Assembly (NCBI GenBank): GCA_002304925.1
Contig: DBPT01000005.1
Location: 62,001-126,000, forward strand
DNA from: Prolixibacteraceae bacterium UBA1413
GTDB lineage: Bacteria > Bacteroidota > Bacteroidia > Bacteroidales > Prolixibacteraceae
Length of the DNA stretch: 64,000 nt
Direction: 5' to 3'
Under the pieces are notes generated by a model that saw nothing but the letters and a program-made list of their open reading frames with translations, searched no databases and was not told the DNA's origin. Positions 42,762-52,390 of this stretch are shown piece by piece. Both the position numbers and the translations under genes were made by a program. Within the stretch, counting starts at the first letter, position 1, and each line of letters begins with the position of its first letter.

Positions 42762-43625
42762 TCACTTTGAGGCGGCCTTCAGTGTGTTTAACAGGAGTGA
42801 AACCCTGGTCATGGGCCCCACGCCTCCTGGCACCGGGGTAATAAAAGAACATTTAGGAGCCACCTCTTCGAAGTTAACATCTCCTTTGAGCCGGAATCCC
42901 GATTTTGTGGCCGGGTCGGGCACGCGGGTAGTTCCGACGTCAATGACCACAGCACCCTCCTTCACCATGGATTCGGTTACAAATCCCGGCATCCCCATGG
43001 CCGCCACCAGAATATCGGCCCCTGCACACAGTTTTTCCAGGTTTTGCGTCCGGCTGTGGGCGACGGTGACGGTGGCATTGATTTTCTTTTGCGACATCAG
43101 GATGCTCAATGGTCTTCCCACAATGTTGCTGCGACCGATGATCACGCAGTTCTTTCCACTGGTTTCAATCCCGCTCCGGGTGAGCATCTCCACAATTCCG
43201 AAAGGGGTGGCTGACACAAAGGAGGGAATCCCCAATACCATCCTTCCCACGTTAACGGGATGGAAACCATCCACATCCCTGGCGGGGTCAATGGCTTCTA
43301 TCACCTTCTGTTCGTCGATGTGCGGGGGAAGCGGCAATTGCACGATAAAACCGTCAATCTCCCGATCCCGGTTCAAACGATCAACGGCTTCCAGCAGAAC
43401 CTCCTCCCGAACATCCTCTTCGAAGCGGATCAGTGTAGAGGTGAACCCCACCTCCTCACAATCCCTGATCTTGTGGGCTACATAGGACTCACTCCCCCCG
43501 TCATGCCCTACGAGAATGGCTGCCAGATGAGGAGGCCGTCTACCCGCCGTCTTGATTTTGCCGACTTCCGCCGCAATCTCCGCTTTGATGTCGGCAGCAA
43601 TTTTCTTACCGTCAATAATTTTCAT
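42762..43625 (-). CDS. folD: Bifunctional methylenetetrahydrofolate dehydrogenase/cyclohydrolase
   Basis: A 287-residue FolD. It interconverts 5,10-methylene-THF and 10-formyl-THF. Visible features are HLAAILVGHDGGSESYVAHKIRDCEEVG with the catalytic Lys of the Y-x-x-x-K motif, VQLPLPPHI, DPARDVDGFHPVN, IIGRSNIVGRPLS and the C-terminal TPVPGGVGPMTRV. It lies 59 bp downstream of ffh on the same strand. Confidence 0.96.
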   Translation of the reverse strand: MKIIDGKKIAADIKAEIAAEVGKIKTAGRRPPHLAAILVGHDGGSESYVAHKIRDCEEVGFTSTLIRFEEDVREEVLLEAVDRLNRDREIDGFIVQLPLPPHIDEQKVIEAIDPARDVDGFHPVNVGRMVLGIPSFVSATPFGIVEMLTRSGIETSGKNCVIIGRSNIVGRPLSILMSQKKINATVTVAHSRTQNLEKLCAGADILVAAMGMPGFVTESMVKEGAVVIDVGTTRVPDPATKSGFRLKGDVNFEEVAPKCSFITPVPGGVGPMTRVSLLLNTLKAASK

Positions 43626-43684
43626 TGGTTTACCCCGTTTTGATATTGAAACTTCTCCCGGCAGAGCCTGCTAGGAATCCTCCG

Positions 43685-45019
43685 TTATCTTCTCCCCTGC
43701 CGCATATTTCCCATCATGTGCTGCATATTTTTCCCCTGTGCCACCATTTTCATCATCTTGCTGGTTTCGGTGAACTGCTTCAGCAGCCGGTTCACTTCCT
43801 GAACGGATGTTCCCGATCCGTCGGCAATCCGTTTACGCCTGCTACCGTTCATCAATCCCGGATTTTCGCGTTCGGCAGGGGTCATCGAATGAATGATGGC
43901 TTCGATATGTTTGAAAGAATCGTTGTCAAGGTCAATATTCCTGAGGGCTTTCCCCATTCCGGGAATCATGCTGGCCACATCCTTGAGATTTCCCATTTTC
44001 TTGATCTGCTGAATCTGTTTCAGGAAGTCGTTGAAATTGAACTGGTCTTTTGCCAGTTTTTGCTGGATCCGCTTTGCCTCTTCGGCATCAAATTGTTCCT
44101 GGGCTTTTTCCACCAGCGAGACAATATCACCCATGCCAAGGATGCGGTCAGCCATCCGGTCGGGATGGAACACCTCAATGGCTTCCATTTTTTCACCGGT
44201 TCCCACGAATTTGATGGGTTTGTCCACCACGGAACGAATGGACAGGGCAGCCCCGCCCCGGGCATCCCCGTCGAGTTTGGTAAGGATCACCCCGTCGAAA
44301 TCGAGTCTTTCGTTAAACTCTTTGGCGGTATTGACAGCGTCCTGGCCGGTCATGGCATCGACAACGAACAGGATCTCATCGGGTTTGACCTCGGCCTTGA
44401 TAGACGAAATTTCTTTCATCATCTGTTCATCGATCGCGAGCCGGCCAGCGGTGTCGATGATGACAATGTCAAATCCGTTGGCTTTTGCATGTTTGACGGA
44501 ATTCACGGCAATTTGGACCGGGTTCATGTTTCCCTCTTCCGTATAAACAGGCACCTCAATCTGGGACCCTACCACCTTCAGCTGTTCTATGGCGGCCGGA
44601 CGATAGACGTCCCCAGCCACAAGAAGGGGGTGGCGACCTTTCTTATGCTTCAGCAAATTGGCAAGTTTTCCGGAGAACGTAGTCTTTCCCGATCCCTGCA
44701 ACCCTGCCATCAGGATCACCGAAGGACTCCCCTTCAGGTTGATATCGGTGAACTTACCTCCCATCAGCAGGGCCAGTTCATCATGCACCAGCTTCACCAT
44801 CAGCTGGCCTGGTTTTACCGATGTAAGAACGTCCATACCGATGGCTTTCTCCTTAACCGCATCGGTAAATGTCTTTGCCGTTTTGAAATTCACATCGGCA
44901 TCCAAAAGCGCCCGTCTGATTTCCTTCAGCGTTTCCGCAATATTGATCTCGGTAATCCTACCCTGTCCCTTCAGAAGTTTAAAGGACCTTTCCAGCTTTT
45001 CACTCAGATTTTCAAACAT
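43685..45019 (-). CDS. ffh: Signal recognition particle GTPase (SRP54/Ffh)
   Basis: 444 residues in the order N, G and M domains. The P-loop is GLQGSGKTTFSGKLA (from about residue 106), followed by DTAGRLAIDEQMM, TKLDGDARGGAALS and GTGEKMEAIEVFHPDRMADRILGMGD. The Met-rich M domain (about 320-444) ends NMQHMMGNMRQGRR. It binds signal peptides and SRP RNA and delivers ribosomes to FtsY. It is divergent from tex. Confidence 0.97.
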   Translation of the reverse strand: MFENLSEKLERSFKLLKGQGRITEINIAETLKEIRRALLDADVNFKTAKTFTDAVKEKAIGMDVLTSVKPGQLMVKLVHDELALLMGGKFTDINLKGSPSVILMAGLQGSGKTTFSGKLANLLKHKKGRHPLLVAGDVYRPAAIEQLKVVGSQIEVPVYTEEGNMNPVQIAVNSVKHAKANGFDIVIIDTAGRLAIDEQMMKEISSIKAEVKPDEILFVVDAMTGQDAVNTAKEFNERLDFDGVILTKLDGDARGGAALSIRSVVDKPIKFVGTGEKMEAIEVFHPDRMADRILGMGDIVSLVEKAQEQFDAEEAKRIQQKLAKDQFNFNDFLKQIQQIKKMGNLKDVASMIPGMGKALRNIDLDNDSFKHIEAIIHSMTPAERENPGLMNGSRRKRIADGSGTSVQEVNRLLKQFTETSKMMKMVAQGKNMQHMMGNMRQGRR

Positions 45020-45162
45020 TCCCTGTTTTATTAAACTGCGTAAAAATACAAAAAAATGTACCTATTCCTACATGATCCGGATCAGGACCTTCAAACGGGA
45101 TCATTACGTGGCGGAGCATTCCCATACGCCGGCACGCCAGGCGGAAATTGAACCTATATTTT

Positions 45163-45170
45163 TAACTTTG
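45163..45170 (+). promoter_or_regulatory. -7 element upstream of tex
   Basis: TAACTTTG followed by C matches TAnnTTTG; it is 21 bp before the start codon. The nearest TTG is only 12 nt upstream, so the -33 box is unclear. Confidence 0.4.
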
Positions 45171-45191
45171 CGTCGGTAACACAAAGAGATC

Positions 45192-47336
45192 ATGAGCCAG
45201 AAGATAACGGAACTTATAGCCGGCGATTTAAAAATCAGGCCTGTAAAGGTGCAAAACACCATTGACCTGTTGACCGGCGGGGCCACCATTCCCTTTATTG
45301 CCCGCTACCGGAAAGAACTTACTGGAAGCCTTGATGAAATCACAATTCAGCAAATCAGGGATCTGCATGAGAAATTTACCGAGTTGGAGAAACGCAAGGA
45401 GACCATTCTGAAAACCATCGGGGAGCAGGACAAGCTCACCCCGGAACTAAAAACCAGGATTGAAGAGTGTTACAGTTCCACGCAACTGGAGGATATTTAC
45501 CTGCCCTACAAACCCAGGCGGAAGACCCGGGCTTCCGTAGCCCGGGAGAAAGGATTGGAACCCCTGGCAAGGATCATCATGGCTCAGTTTGAAAAAGATG
45601 TGGAAGGCAGGGCTTCCCGTTTTCTGAACGAAAATATTCCTTCCGTGAGAGATGCCCTTGCCGGAGCCCGGGATATCATATCTGAATGGGTCAATGAAAA
45701 TGAAAAAGCCCGCAACATCGTCCGGCAGAGTTTTGAAAAATCGGGGATTCTGCGTTCTGTGGTCATCAAGGGGAAGGAAGAGGAGGGGATCAAATACAAG
45801 GATTATTTTATGTGGGAAGAACCTCTCGGGCGATGCCCGTCGCACCGGTTGCTGGCCATGCGCAGGGGGGAACACGAAGGTTATCTGCGGGTATCGATAG
45901 TTCCAGATGAACAAAAGGCGATAGAACGGCTGAACCGCTTTTTTGTCAAAGGGGAGGGTGCCTCCTCGGAGCAGGTGGCCCTGGCCGTGAAAGAGAGTTT
46001 CTCCCGGTTGATATCCCCATCCATAGAGACTGAATTTGCCAACCTCTCAAAAGAGAAAGCCGACAGGGAAGCCATCGGGGTTTTTGCCGGGAATCTCCGG
46101 CAACTGCTACTGGCTCCGCCGCTGGGCCCGCGCCGCACCCTGGCCATCGATCCCGCCTATCGTACCGGATGCAAAGTGGTATGCCTTGACGAACAGGGAA
46201 ACCTCCTCCACAATGAGACCATTTTCCCGCATCCTCCGAAGGATGAGAAAAAGATGGCAGGGAAGAAGCTGATTTCCCTGGTGGAGTCTTACCAGATAGA
46301 AGCCATTGCCATCGGGAACGGCACCGCCAGCCGCGAAACCGAAACCTTTGTCAGAAACCTTCCCTTTAACCGCGCGCTGAAACTCTTTGTAGTCAGCGAA
46401 GACGGAGCCTCGGTATATTCCGCCTCCCCTTTGGCGCGCGAGGAATTCCCCGATTATGACGTGACGGTAAGAGGTGCCGTCTCCATCGGGCGCCGGCTGA
46501 TGGACCCCCTGGCAGAACTGGTGAAGATAGATCCGAAAAGCATCGGTGTCGGCCAATACCAACACGATGTTGACCAGAAACTGCTGAAAAAAAGCCTGGA
46601 TACCGTGGTCCAGTCGGTGGTGAACAACGTCGGGGTGAACGTCAATACCGCCAGCAGCCAGATCCTTTCCTACATTTCGGGACTGGGGCCCCAACTGGCC
46701 CGTAATATCGTCGACTATCGCAGGGAAACCGGACCTTTCCCCTCAAGAAAAGCGTTGCTGAATGTCCCAAGGATGGGAGCCAGGGCTTTTGAACAGTCAG
46801 CCGGGTTCCTCAGGGTACCCGGTTCAGAAAATCCGCTTGACGATTCCGCCGTCCACCCCGAATCCTATCCCATCGCCGAAAAAATGGCGGCTGACCTGAA
46901 TTGCAGCCTCCCGGAACTGATCGGTCAGGAAAAGATGATTGAAAAAATAGACCTTCAGAAGTATGTGACGGAAGAAACAGGATTACCTACCCTGACCGAT
47001 ATTCGGAATGAACTGGCCAAACCCGGGCGGGATCCCAGGAAAAACATCCAGGTATTCGAATTTGCCAAAGGAATCTTCCGGATCGAAGACCTGCACCCCG
47101 GGATGATCCTCCCCGGAATCGTGAACAATATAACGCGTTTCGGAGCTTTTGTGGATATCGGGGTCAAACAATCGGGGCTGGTTCACATTTCGGAAATGGC
47201 AGATCATTTTATCAGCGACCCCGGAGAAATTGTCAAACTTCACCAGCACGTGGAGGTGAAAGTGCTGGAAATCGATTATGCCCGCAAGAGGATACAATTA
47301 TCCCTGAAACAGGCCATCCCCAAACCGGGAGTTTAG
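45192..47336 (+). CDS. Tex-family S1 RNA-binding transcription accessory protein
   Basis: 714 residues: Tex N-terminal helical domain (PFIARYRKELTGSLDE, LEDIYLPYKPRRKTRA), a YqgF-like RNase H fold (TLAIDPAYRTGCKVV), tandem helix-hairpin-helix motifs (NTASSQILSYISGLGPQLARNIVDYR) and a C-terminal S1 domain (PGMILPGIVNNITRFGAFVDIGVKQSG). Length and order match Tex. It binds RNA and influences transcription and stress tolerance. Confidence 0.95.
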   Translation: MSQKITELIAGDLKIRPVKVQNTIDLLTGGATIPFIARYRKELTGSLDEITIQQIRDLHEKFTELEKRKETILKTIGEQDKLTPELKTRIEECYSSTQLEDIYLPYKPRRKTRASVAREKGLEPLARIIMAQFEKDVEGRASRFLNENIPSVRDALAGARDIISEWVNENEKARNIVRQSFEKSGILRSVVIKGKEEEGIKYKDYFMWEEPLGRCPSHRLLAMRRGEHEGYLRVSIVPDEQKAIERLNRFFVKGEGASSEQVALAVKESFSRLISPSIETEFANLSKEKADREAIGVFAGNLRQLLLAPPLGPRRTLAIDPAYRTGCKVVCLDEQGNLLHNETIFPHPPKDEKKMAGKKLISLVESYQIEAIAIGNGTASRETETFVRNLPFNRALKLFVVSEDGASVYSASPLAREEFPDYDVTVRGAVSIGRRLMDPLAELVKIDPKSIGVGQYQHDVDQKLLKKSLDTVVQSVVNNVGVNVNTASSQILSYISGLGPQLARNIVDYRRETGPFPSRKALLNVPRMGARAFEQSAGFLRVPGSENPLDDSAVHPESYPIAEKMAADLNCSLPELIGQEKMIEKIDLQKYVTEETGLPTLTDIRNELAKPGRDPRKNIQVFEFAKGIFRIEDLHPGMILPGIVNNITRFGAFVDIGVKQSGLVHISEMADHFISDPGEIVKLHQHVEVKVLEIDYARKRIQLSLKQAIPKPGV

Positions 47337-47369
47337 TTGAAGGACGACACACTGCCAGGGAGACAAGGG

Positions 47370-47624
47370 TTATTCCTCGTCGTCTTCCTCGCCTTCGTCA
47401 TAATCCTGCGAGAACTCAATCTCCAGGAATTCTTCCGCCTCTTCCACGAGCTGGGCAATGAGATCTTCATTCTGCGGCTCATCATCAATCCAGTGGATCT
47501 GCTGGTTGTTCCAGAAATCATCAATGTCGCTTTCGATAATAAACCTCGGATTTTCATTATGGACCACATAAATCGTTTCCGGTGCCTCTTGTGAGTTGTC
47601 GGCTAAAAGGAATTTTGGCAGCAT
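47370..47624 (-). CDS. Small acidic protein, conserved-looking, unknown function
   Basis: 84 residues. It begins MLPKFLLADNSQEAPETIYVVH with a PRFIIE strand and then a strongly acidic C-terminus (FSQDYDEGEEDDEE). The composition and codon use look like a real gene. It lies downstream of mutS2 on the same strand (82-bp gap) and converges on tex (33 bp). I recognise no domain. Confidence 0.7.
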   Translation of the reverse strand: MLPKFLLADNSQEAPETIYVVHNENPRFIIESDIDDFWNNQQIHWIDDEPQNEDLIAQLVEEAEEFLEIEFSQDYDEGEEDDEE

Positions 47625-47706
47625 TGCTTATTTTTTTAATGATAAAACAAATGTACTGTTTTTTTGGTAAGTCTGCCCGGAAGGGGCAATTTTATCAATT
47701 ATTGTA

Positions 47707-50259
47707 TCATATATCGAGTTCCAGGAGGGTGATCCCTGCGCCGCCAAACCTGACATCTTCGTCGCGGAAGGATTTCACCAGAGGTTCCGACCGGAGAAAG
47801 TTACGGATCATCTCTTTCAGGATTCCCTCCCCTTTTCCGTGAAGAATCCGTAAATTCCTGATTTCAAACATTACAGCTTCATCCATCCAGTTTCTGATCC
47901 TGGACAGGGCATCTTCGGTCCGCTCTCCCCTTAGGTCGATTTCCGTCTTAAAATTCATGCGCCGTTCGCTGTAGTCCAGCGTCATGGCCACTCCTGACCT
48001 TCCCCTGGCCTTTTCTTTCGCCTCCGGCGAGGCTCGCCCCACCTTTTCAAGGTTCTTCAGGGGAATGGTGGAATAGAGCTGCCCGAAGATGACAACGCCG
48101 TTCTTTTCCCCGAAACTGACAAGTTCTCCGGTCATCTCCTGTCCTTTGATCCTGACCCGGTCCCCTTCCTTCCACGCCTCCTTTCCGCCTTCCGGCAATG
48201 CGGTTTCCGGAGTTGCGGCCTTTTCTTCCGTTTTCTTCCTCCGTTTCTCCACATTTCTGAGTTTGTCAAGTTTCACAGTGATGCCGGGACTATCCTTGAT
48301 TTCTTCCCCGGAAAGCTCATTTCTCAAGGAATCTATACGGTTCCTGATCATCCTGGTTTTTTCTTTATCAGCCTGTACCTCCCTGATTTCCCGGACGGCA
48401 TTTTCAATCTGCCGGTTCACGCCTGCCAGCAGTTGTTTTGCCTCTTCCCTTGCAACCCTGAGAATCTCCTTCCGCTCCTTCCTGATTTCCTCAAGCTCCG
48501 TTTTATAGGTTTCAGACAGTTCGTCAACCCTCTTCTCCACTTGTCTGATTTTCTGTCGTTTGGTCTCCCAATAAAATTTATCCCGAGTGATGGAGCGGAG
48601 GTTCCGGTCAAAATCGATCTGTTTCTTCCCCACCTTTTCCGTTGCTGCCTGCAGGATTCCTTCGGGAAGACCGATTTTCCGGGCAATCTCAAAGGCAAAG
48701 GAACTTCCGGGTTTTCCGATTTCCAGCAGGAAAAGGGGATCCATTCTTTGAGAATCATAAAGCATGGCTCCGTTCACAATGCCCGTTGCCGAGGAGGCAA
48801 AATGTTTCAGATTGGTATAATGGGTGGTCATCACCCCATAGGTTTTCTGTTGGTTCAGCTGGTCCAGTATGGCTTCTGCAATGGCCCCGCCAAGCATGGG
48901 TTCCGTTCCGGTTCCGAATTCATCAATCAGGACCAGGCTCTTGTCATCACAGTTCCGCAGGAAAAACTTCATGTTCAGCAAATGGGAACTGTAAGTGCTC
49001 AGGTCATTTTCAATAGACTGCTCATCCCCGATATCGATGAATATCCTTTCAAAAATGCCGGTTCTGCTCCCTTCCTGCATGGGGATCAGCAAACCGTTCT
49101 GCAACATGTACTGTAGCAAACCGACGGTTTTCAGGCATACCGACTTTCCGCCGGCGTTGGGACCTGAAATGAGCAGGATGTGGTGTTCCGCAGTCAGGGA
49201 AATATCAAGGGGCACGATTTTCCGGTTTTCACGGGTGAGGGAAATCATCAGCAAGGGGTGAACCGCCTGCTTCCATTCCAGGCAGGGGTATGGGAAAAAA
49301 TCGGGTTTCAGGGCTCCGAATTGCTGTGCCAGCAAAGCTTTTGCCCTCAAAAAATCAATTTCACCCAAAAATTCGTGTGAGAAAATCAGATCATCGATAT
49401 AAGGCCTGATGTCGTCACTGAAGCAGACCAGGATGCGGATGATTTCCCGTCGTTCGCGGTTTTCCAGTTCCCTGATCTCATTATTCATTTCCACAATCTC
49501 CGCAGGCTCCACATATGCCGTTTTTCCGGTGGCCGACTCATCATACACGATTCCCTTCAATTTCCTTTTGTAAGCCGAGGCGACCGGTATCACCGCCCGG
49601 CCGTCGCGGATCGACACGGAGGAGCCTTCCTCCACCCACCCCTCTTTCTGAGCCTGCTTAAGAATGGCCTGCAACTTGCGTGAAATCCCTGACTGCAGGG
49701 AGACCATCTCTTTCCTGATCATGGCAAGCTCCGGGGAAGCATTGTCCCTAATCCTGCCGAATTTATTGATTACCAGGTCGATCCGTTCATAAATAAAGGG
49801 ATATACCCGTACTTTCAGGGTTTTACGGACCAGCAGGGGCAAAGCCGACTCTTTTTCCTTTCCAAAGAATTTGACGATGGCCAGCAGAGTCTCCAGCGAC
49901 CGTTTTAGATCGAACAGCTCCTCCACCTCCAGGAAACGACCTTCCATCCTGATGTTGTTCAGGGCACTCCTGAGATCAAAATAACCCGTTAACGGGAAAT
50001 TGGGGAATTCCGAAAGAATTCTCCGGAATTCCGCAGTTTCTCCCAAAAGAATATCCAGAACGGCATGATTGGTATTAAAATGCATCCTGTCGGCCCACTC
50101 TTCTCCCAAAGGGCTCAGACAATGGGTTTTCAGCATTTCCCTGATCCGGTCAAACCCGATCTTGCTTTCAAAATTGTCGGGATAGATCCCGCTCCCTGGC
50201 CGGGGCGAAGGATGTGGGTCAGTCTCTGGGTACTTTTTCATCGGGATAACGCAATGCAT
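47707..50259 (-). CDS. mutS2: Endonuclease MutS2
   Basis: 850 residues. The N-terminal core starts IYPDNFESKIGFDRIREML, typical of the family. The ABC ATPase has Walker A LLISGPNAGGKSVC (about residue 363-372) and Walker B LVLIDEFGTGTEP, followed by a long coiled coil and a KOW-like linker. The C-terminal Smr nuclease domain has IDLRGERTEDAL and ILHGKGEGIL (about 775-850). MutS2 suppresses recombination and helps rescue collided ribosomes. ATG 50259, with GGAAAG upstream, lies 41 bp inside the AGCS gene; ATG 50241 is the alternative. Confidence 0.95.
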   Translation of the reverse strand: MHCVIPMKKYPETDPHPSPRPGSGIYPDNFESKIGFDRIREMLKTHCLSPLGEEWADRMHFNTNHAVLDILLGETAEFRRILSEFPNFPLTGYFDLRSALNNIRMEGRFLEVEELFDLKRSLETLLAIVKFFGKEKESALPLLVRKTLKVRVYPFIYERIDLVINKFGRIRDNASPELAMIRKEMVSLQSGISRKLQAILKQAQKEGWVEEGSSVSIRDGRAVIPVASAYKRKLKGIVYDESATGKTAYVEPAEIVEMNNEIRELENRERREIIRILVCFSDDIRPYIDDLIFSHEFLGEIDFLRAKALLAQQFGALKPDFFPYPCLEWKQAVHPLLMISLTRENRKIVPLDISLTAEHHILLISGPNAGGKSVCLKTVGLLQYMLQNGLLIPMQEGSRTGIFERIFIDIGDEQSIENDLSTYSSHLLNMKFFLRNCDDKSLVLIDEFGTGTEPMLGGAIAEAILDQLNQQKTYGVMTTHYTNLKHFASSATGIVNGAMLYDSQRMDPLFLLEIGKPGSSFAFEIARKIGLPEGILQAATEKVGKKQIDFDRNLRSITRDKFYWETKRQKIRQVEKRVDELSETYKTELEEIRKERKEILRVAREEAKQLLAGVNRQIENAVREIREVQADKEKTRMIRNRIDSLRNELSGEEIKDSPGITVKLDKLRNVEKRRKKTEEKAATPETALPEGGKEAWKEGDRVRIKGQEMTGELVSFGEKNGVVIFGQLYSTIPLKNLEKVGRASPEAKEKARGRSGVAMTLDYSERRMNFKTEIDLRGERTEDALSRIRNWMDEAVMFEIRNLRILHGKGEGILKEMIRNFLRSEPLVKSFRDEDVRFGGAGITLLELDI

Positions 50260-51898
50260 ATTCTTTCCAGAAAAGTCTCACCTCGTTCTTCATCTCCTTG
50301 TGCAGTATAAGGATTCCGAAGAGGTTGGGAATGGTCATCAGGGCGATGGCTATGCCGGAGATAGTCCAGATGATGGTGGTATCGGTGAAGGAAGCGATAA
50401 AAAAGCCGGCAATATAAATTATGCGGAACCATATCACCCCTCGTGTGCCTACGAGGTAGGTGACCGCCCTGTCGCCGTAATAGGACCAGCTGATCGCCGT
50501 AGAAAAGGCAAAGAGCAGGAGGCTGAAGGTGACGATGTAACTGCCGTATTTACCCAGCCAGCTCTTGCTGAAGGCGAAGTTTGTGAGTGGAGCGCTGTGG
50601 ACGAGTGATTTTCCGGTGATCGTCACGCCGTCGGCGGGGATCAGTTTCCCCTGTGAAAAGGCGACTTCCCCGGTATAGGGGACCCCTTTCAGGAAAATCA
50701 TCACCTCTTCGGCAACTGAACGGGCGTGGAGGAGAGTTACTGCATCGGAGATCCTGCCTTCGGTGACCTTCATCTTCCCTTCGAAAAGCGGGGGTTCCCG
50801 ATCGCCGCTGATCCAGTCATAGAGTGCTGCAGCCTGCTGCGGGTCCGACTCATGGTAGGAGCCTGCCAGCGCAACAATGTCAGCGCTCTGGAACTGGTTT
50901 TCAAATTTTTCGTTCCAGACTCCCGAAGCCAGAAGGACCATCCCGGTAATCATACAGATGATGATGGTATCGATGAAGGGTTCCAGCAAGGCGACCAGTC
51001 CTTCCGACACCGGTTCATGGGCGCGGGCTGCGGCATGGGCGATGGGCGCCGACCCCTGACCCGCCTCATTGGAGAACAACCCCCTATTTACCCCCCGGTT
51101 AAAGGCAAATGCCAGTCCGGCCCCCAGGAAACCACCTGTGGCGGCTGTTCCGGTAAAAACGTCATGAACGACGGAATAGAGAGAAGGAAGGATATTCTGG
51201 TAATTATAAAAAATCACTGCCATAGCGCCCAGGAAATAGAATATGGCCATAAAGGGGACCAGCAGGGAGGTGACCCTGGCGATACGCTTGATGCCCCCCA
51301 GGATGACCGCAGCCAGAAAACCTGCCAGCACTCCCCCGGTAATATAATGCTGAATTCCGAAAGTGGTGAATACAGCATTGGAAATGCTGTTGATCTGGGG
51401 AAGATTTCCGGTTCCGAAGGAGCAGAGGATGGCAGCCCCGGAAAAAATCGCAGCGAGCCACCGCATTTTCAGCCGGTTCTTCATGTAATACATGGGGCCT
51501 CCAGCGATGCTTCCGTCCTCGGTAATTTCGCGGTATTTGTGGGAAAGCGTCACCTCCACGAATTTTGTGGTCATCCCCACGGCGGCCGTCATCAGCATCC
51601 AGAAAAGGGCGGCAGGACCCCCCAGATGAACCGCCAGAGCCACCCCGGCAATGTTGCCTGTTCCCACCGTCCCTGACAATGCCGTGGCCAGCGCCTGAAA
51701 ATGTGTGGTGTCGCCTACATCGCCCGCCTTATCAAATTTGCCTCGCACAATCCTCAGCGAATGCTTAAGATACCTGAATTGCGGAAATTTCAGATAGATG
51801 GTGAAAAAAAGTCCAGTGCCGAGCAGAAGAAAAACAAACCACTGCGATCCGCCAATGTAACCATCAATCCGGCTGATAAAATCATTCAGTTGATGCAT
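50219..51898 (-). CDS. Alanine/glycine:Na+ symporter (AGCS family)
   Basis: 559 residues with about 10-11 helices. The AGCS signature is clear: GTGNIAGVALAVHLGGPAALFWMLMTAAVGM, then SHKYREITEDGSIAGGPMYYM and RGLFSNEAGQGSAPIAHAAA. A soluble insert of about 120 residues (near 325-440, with SADIVALAGSYHESD) separates two helices, an extension seen in Bacteroidota members. It imports small neutral amino acids with Na+. The end overlaps mutS2. Confidence 0.94.
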   Translation of the reverse strand: MHQLNDFISRIDGYIGGSQWFVFLLLGTGLFFTIYLKFPQFRYLKHSLRIVRGKFDKAGDVGDTTHFQALATALSGTVGTGNIAGVALAVHLGGPAALFWMLMTAAVGMTTKFVEVTLSHKYREITEDGSIAGGPMYYMKNRLKMRWLAAIFSGAAILCSFGTGNLPQINSISNAVFTTFGIQHYITGGVLAGFLAAVILGGIKRIARVTSLLVPFMAIFYFLGAMAVIFYNYQNILPSLYSVVHDVFTGTAATGGFLGAGLAFAFNRGVNRGLFSNEAGQGSAPIAHAAARAHEPVSEGLVALLEPFIDTIIICMITGMVLLASGVWNEKFENQFQSADIVALAGSYHESDPQQAAALYDWISGDREPPLFEGKMKVTEGRISDAVTLLHARSVAEEVMIFLKGVPYTGEVAFSQGKLIPADGVTITGKSLVHSAPLTNFAFSKSWLGKYGSYIVTFSLLLFAFSTAISWSYYGDRAVTYLVGTRGVIWFRIIYIAGFFIASFTDTTIIWTISGIAIALMTIPNLFGILILHKEMKNEVRLFWKEYALRYPDEKVPRD

Positions 51899-52049
51899 CC
51901 CTTAGTCTTTCAAATGAGATGATAAAAATAGTATTCTCCGGCCAATGACCAAACTTCCGGTCATGAAAAGATATGCGGCTTTTCAGAGGCGGGAAGGCAC
52001 CCATCCGCACAGCATACCTTGATGGGCCCGTACCCTGGCGCCCAAAATG

Positions 52050-52072
52050 AAAAAGCCCGGGAATCCCGGGCT
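52050..52072 (-). terminator. Strong rho-independent terminator of the small RNA at 52084-52190
   Basis: Perfect 8-bp stem AGCCCGGG / CCCGGGCT with a 3-nt loop, followed on the minus strand by TTTTT. No coding gene on the minus strand reads into it from the right; the nearest minus gene (AGCS) starts downstream at 51898. Confidence 0.8.
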
Positions 52073-52083
52073 CTATATATAAA

Positions 52084-52190
52084 ATATGGGGAAAGCAGTA
52101 TGGACGCTTTTTTGAAGATGATTGATGATTTACAAACCCCTAAACACAAAACCAATCATATAAAATACAGAAGATGCTTTCCCCAATATG
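52084..52190 (-). ncRNA. Structured small RNA, likely 6S-type (6S-Flavo-like)
   Basis: The gap 51899-52390 has no gene on either strand, but the minus strand shows a self-complementary RNA of about 107 nt. The closing stem is ATATTGGGGAAAGCA with TGCTTTCCCCATAT (10 perfect pairs GGGGAAAGCA/TGCTTTCCCC, one bulged base, 4 more pairs). An inner stem ATGATTG/CAATCAT carries a roughly 28-nt terminal loop. The unpaired stretches between the stems form a large bubble. A strong terminator follows 12 nt later. Closing stem, central bubble and apical stem are the hallmarks of 6S RNA, and the size fits the short 6S-Flavo family of Bacteroidota. The structure is seen directly; the family name is inference. 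Confidence 0.55.
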
Positions 52191-52371
52191 TCAAATCAAG
52201 AACGTATCACATTTGTACACATTATTGAACCAAAATCGTGCCAAATAAATAAAATATTCATAACCATATTGTTAATAATTAAACTCTTAAACATTTTGTC
52301 CCATTATGGGAATACCTGGTTCAAAATGGAATTCTCCGATCCCCTGATCTACTCGTATACCGGCAAACTGT

Positions 52372-52379
52372 TATCTTTG
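52372..52379 (+). promoter_or_regulatory. -7 element upstream of rlmD
   Basis: TATCTTTG followed by C matches TAnnTTTG exactly and lies 11 bp before the GTG start, implying a very short leader. No -33 TTG at the normal spacing. Confidence 0.45.
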
Positions 52380-52390
52380 CTCAAAAAAAA

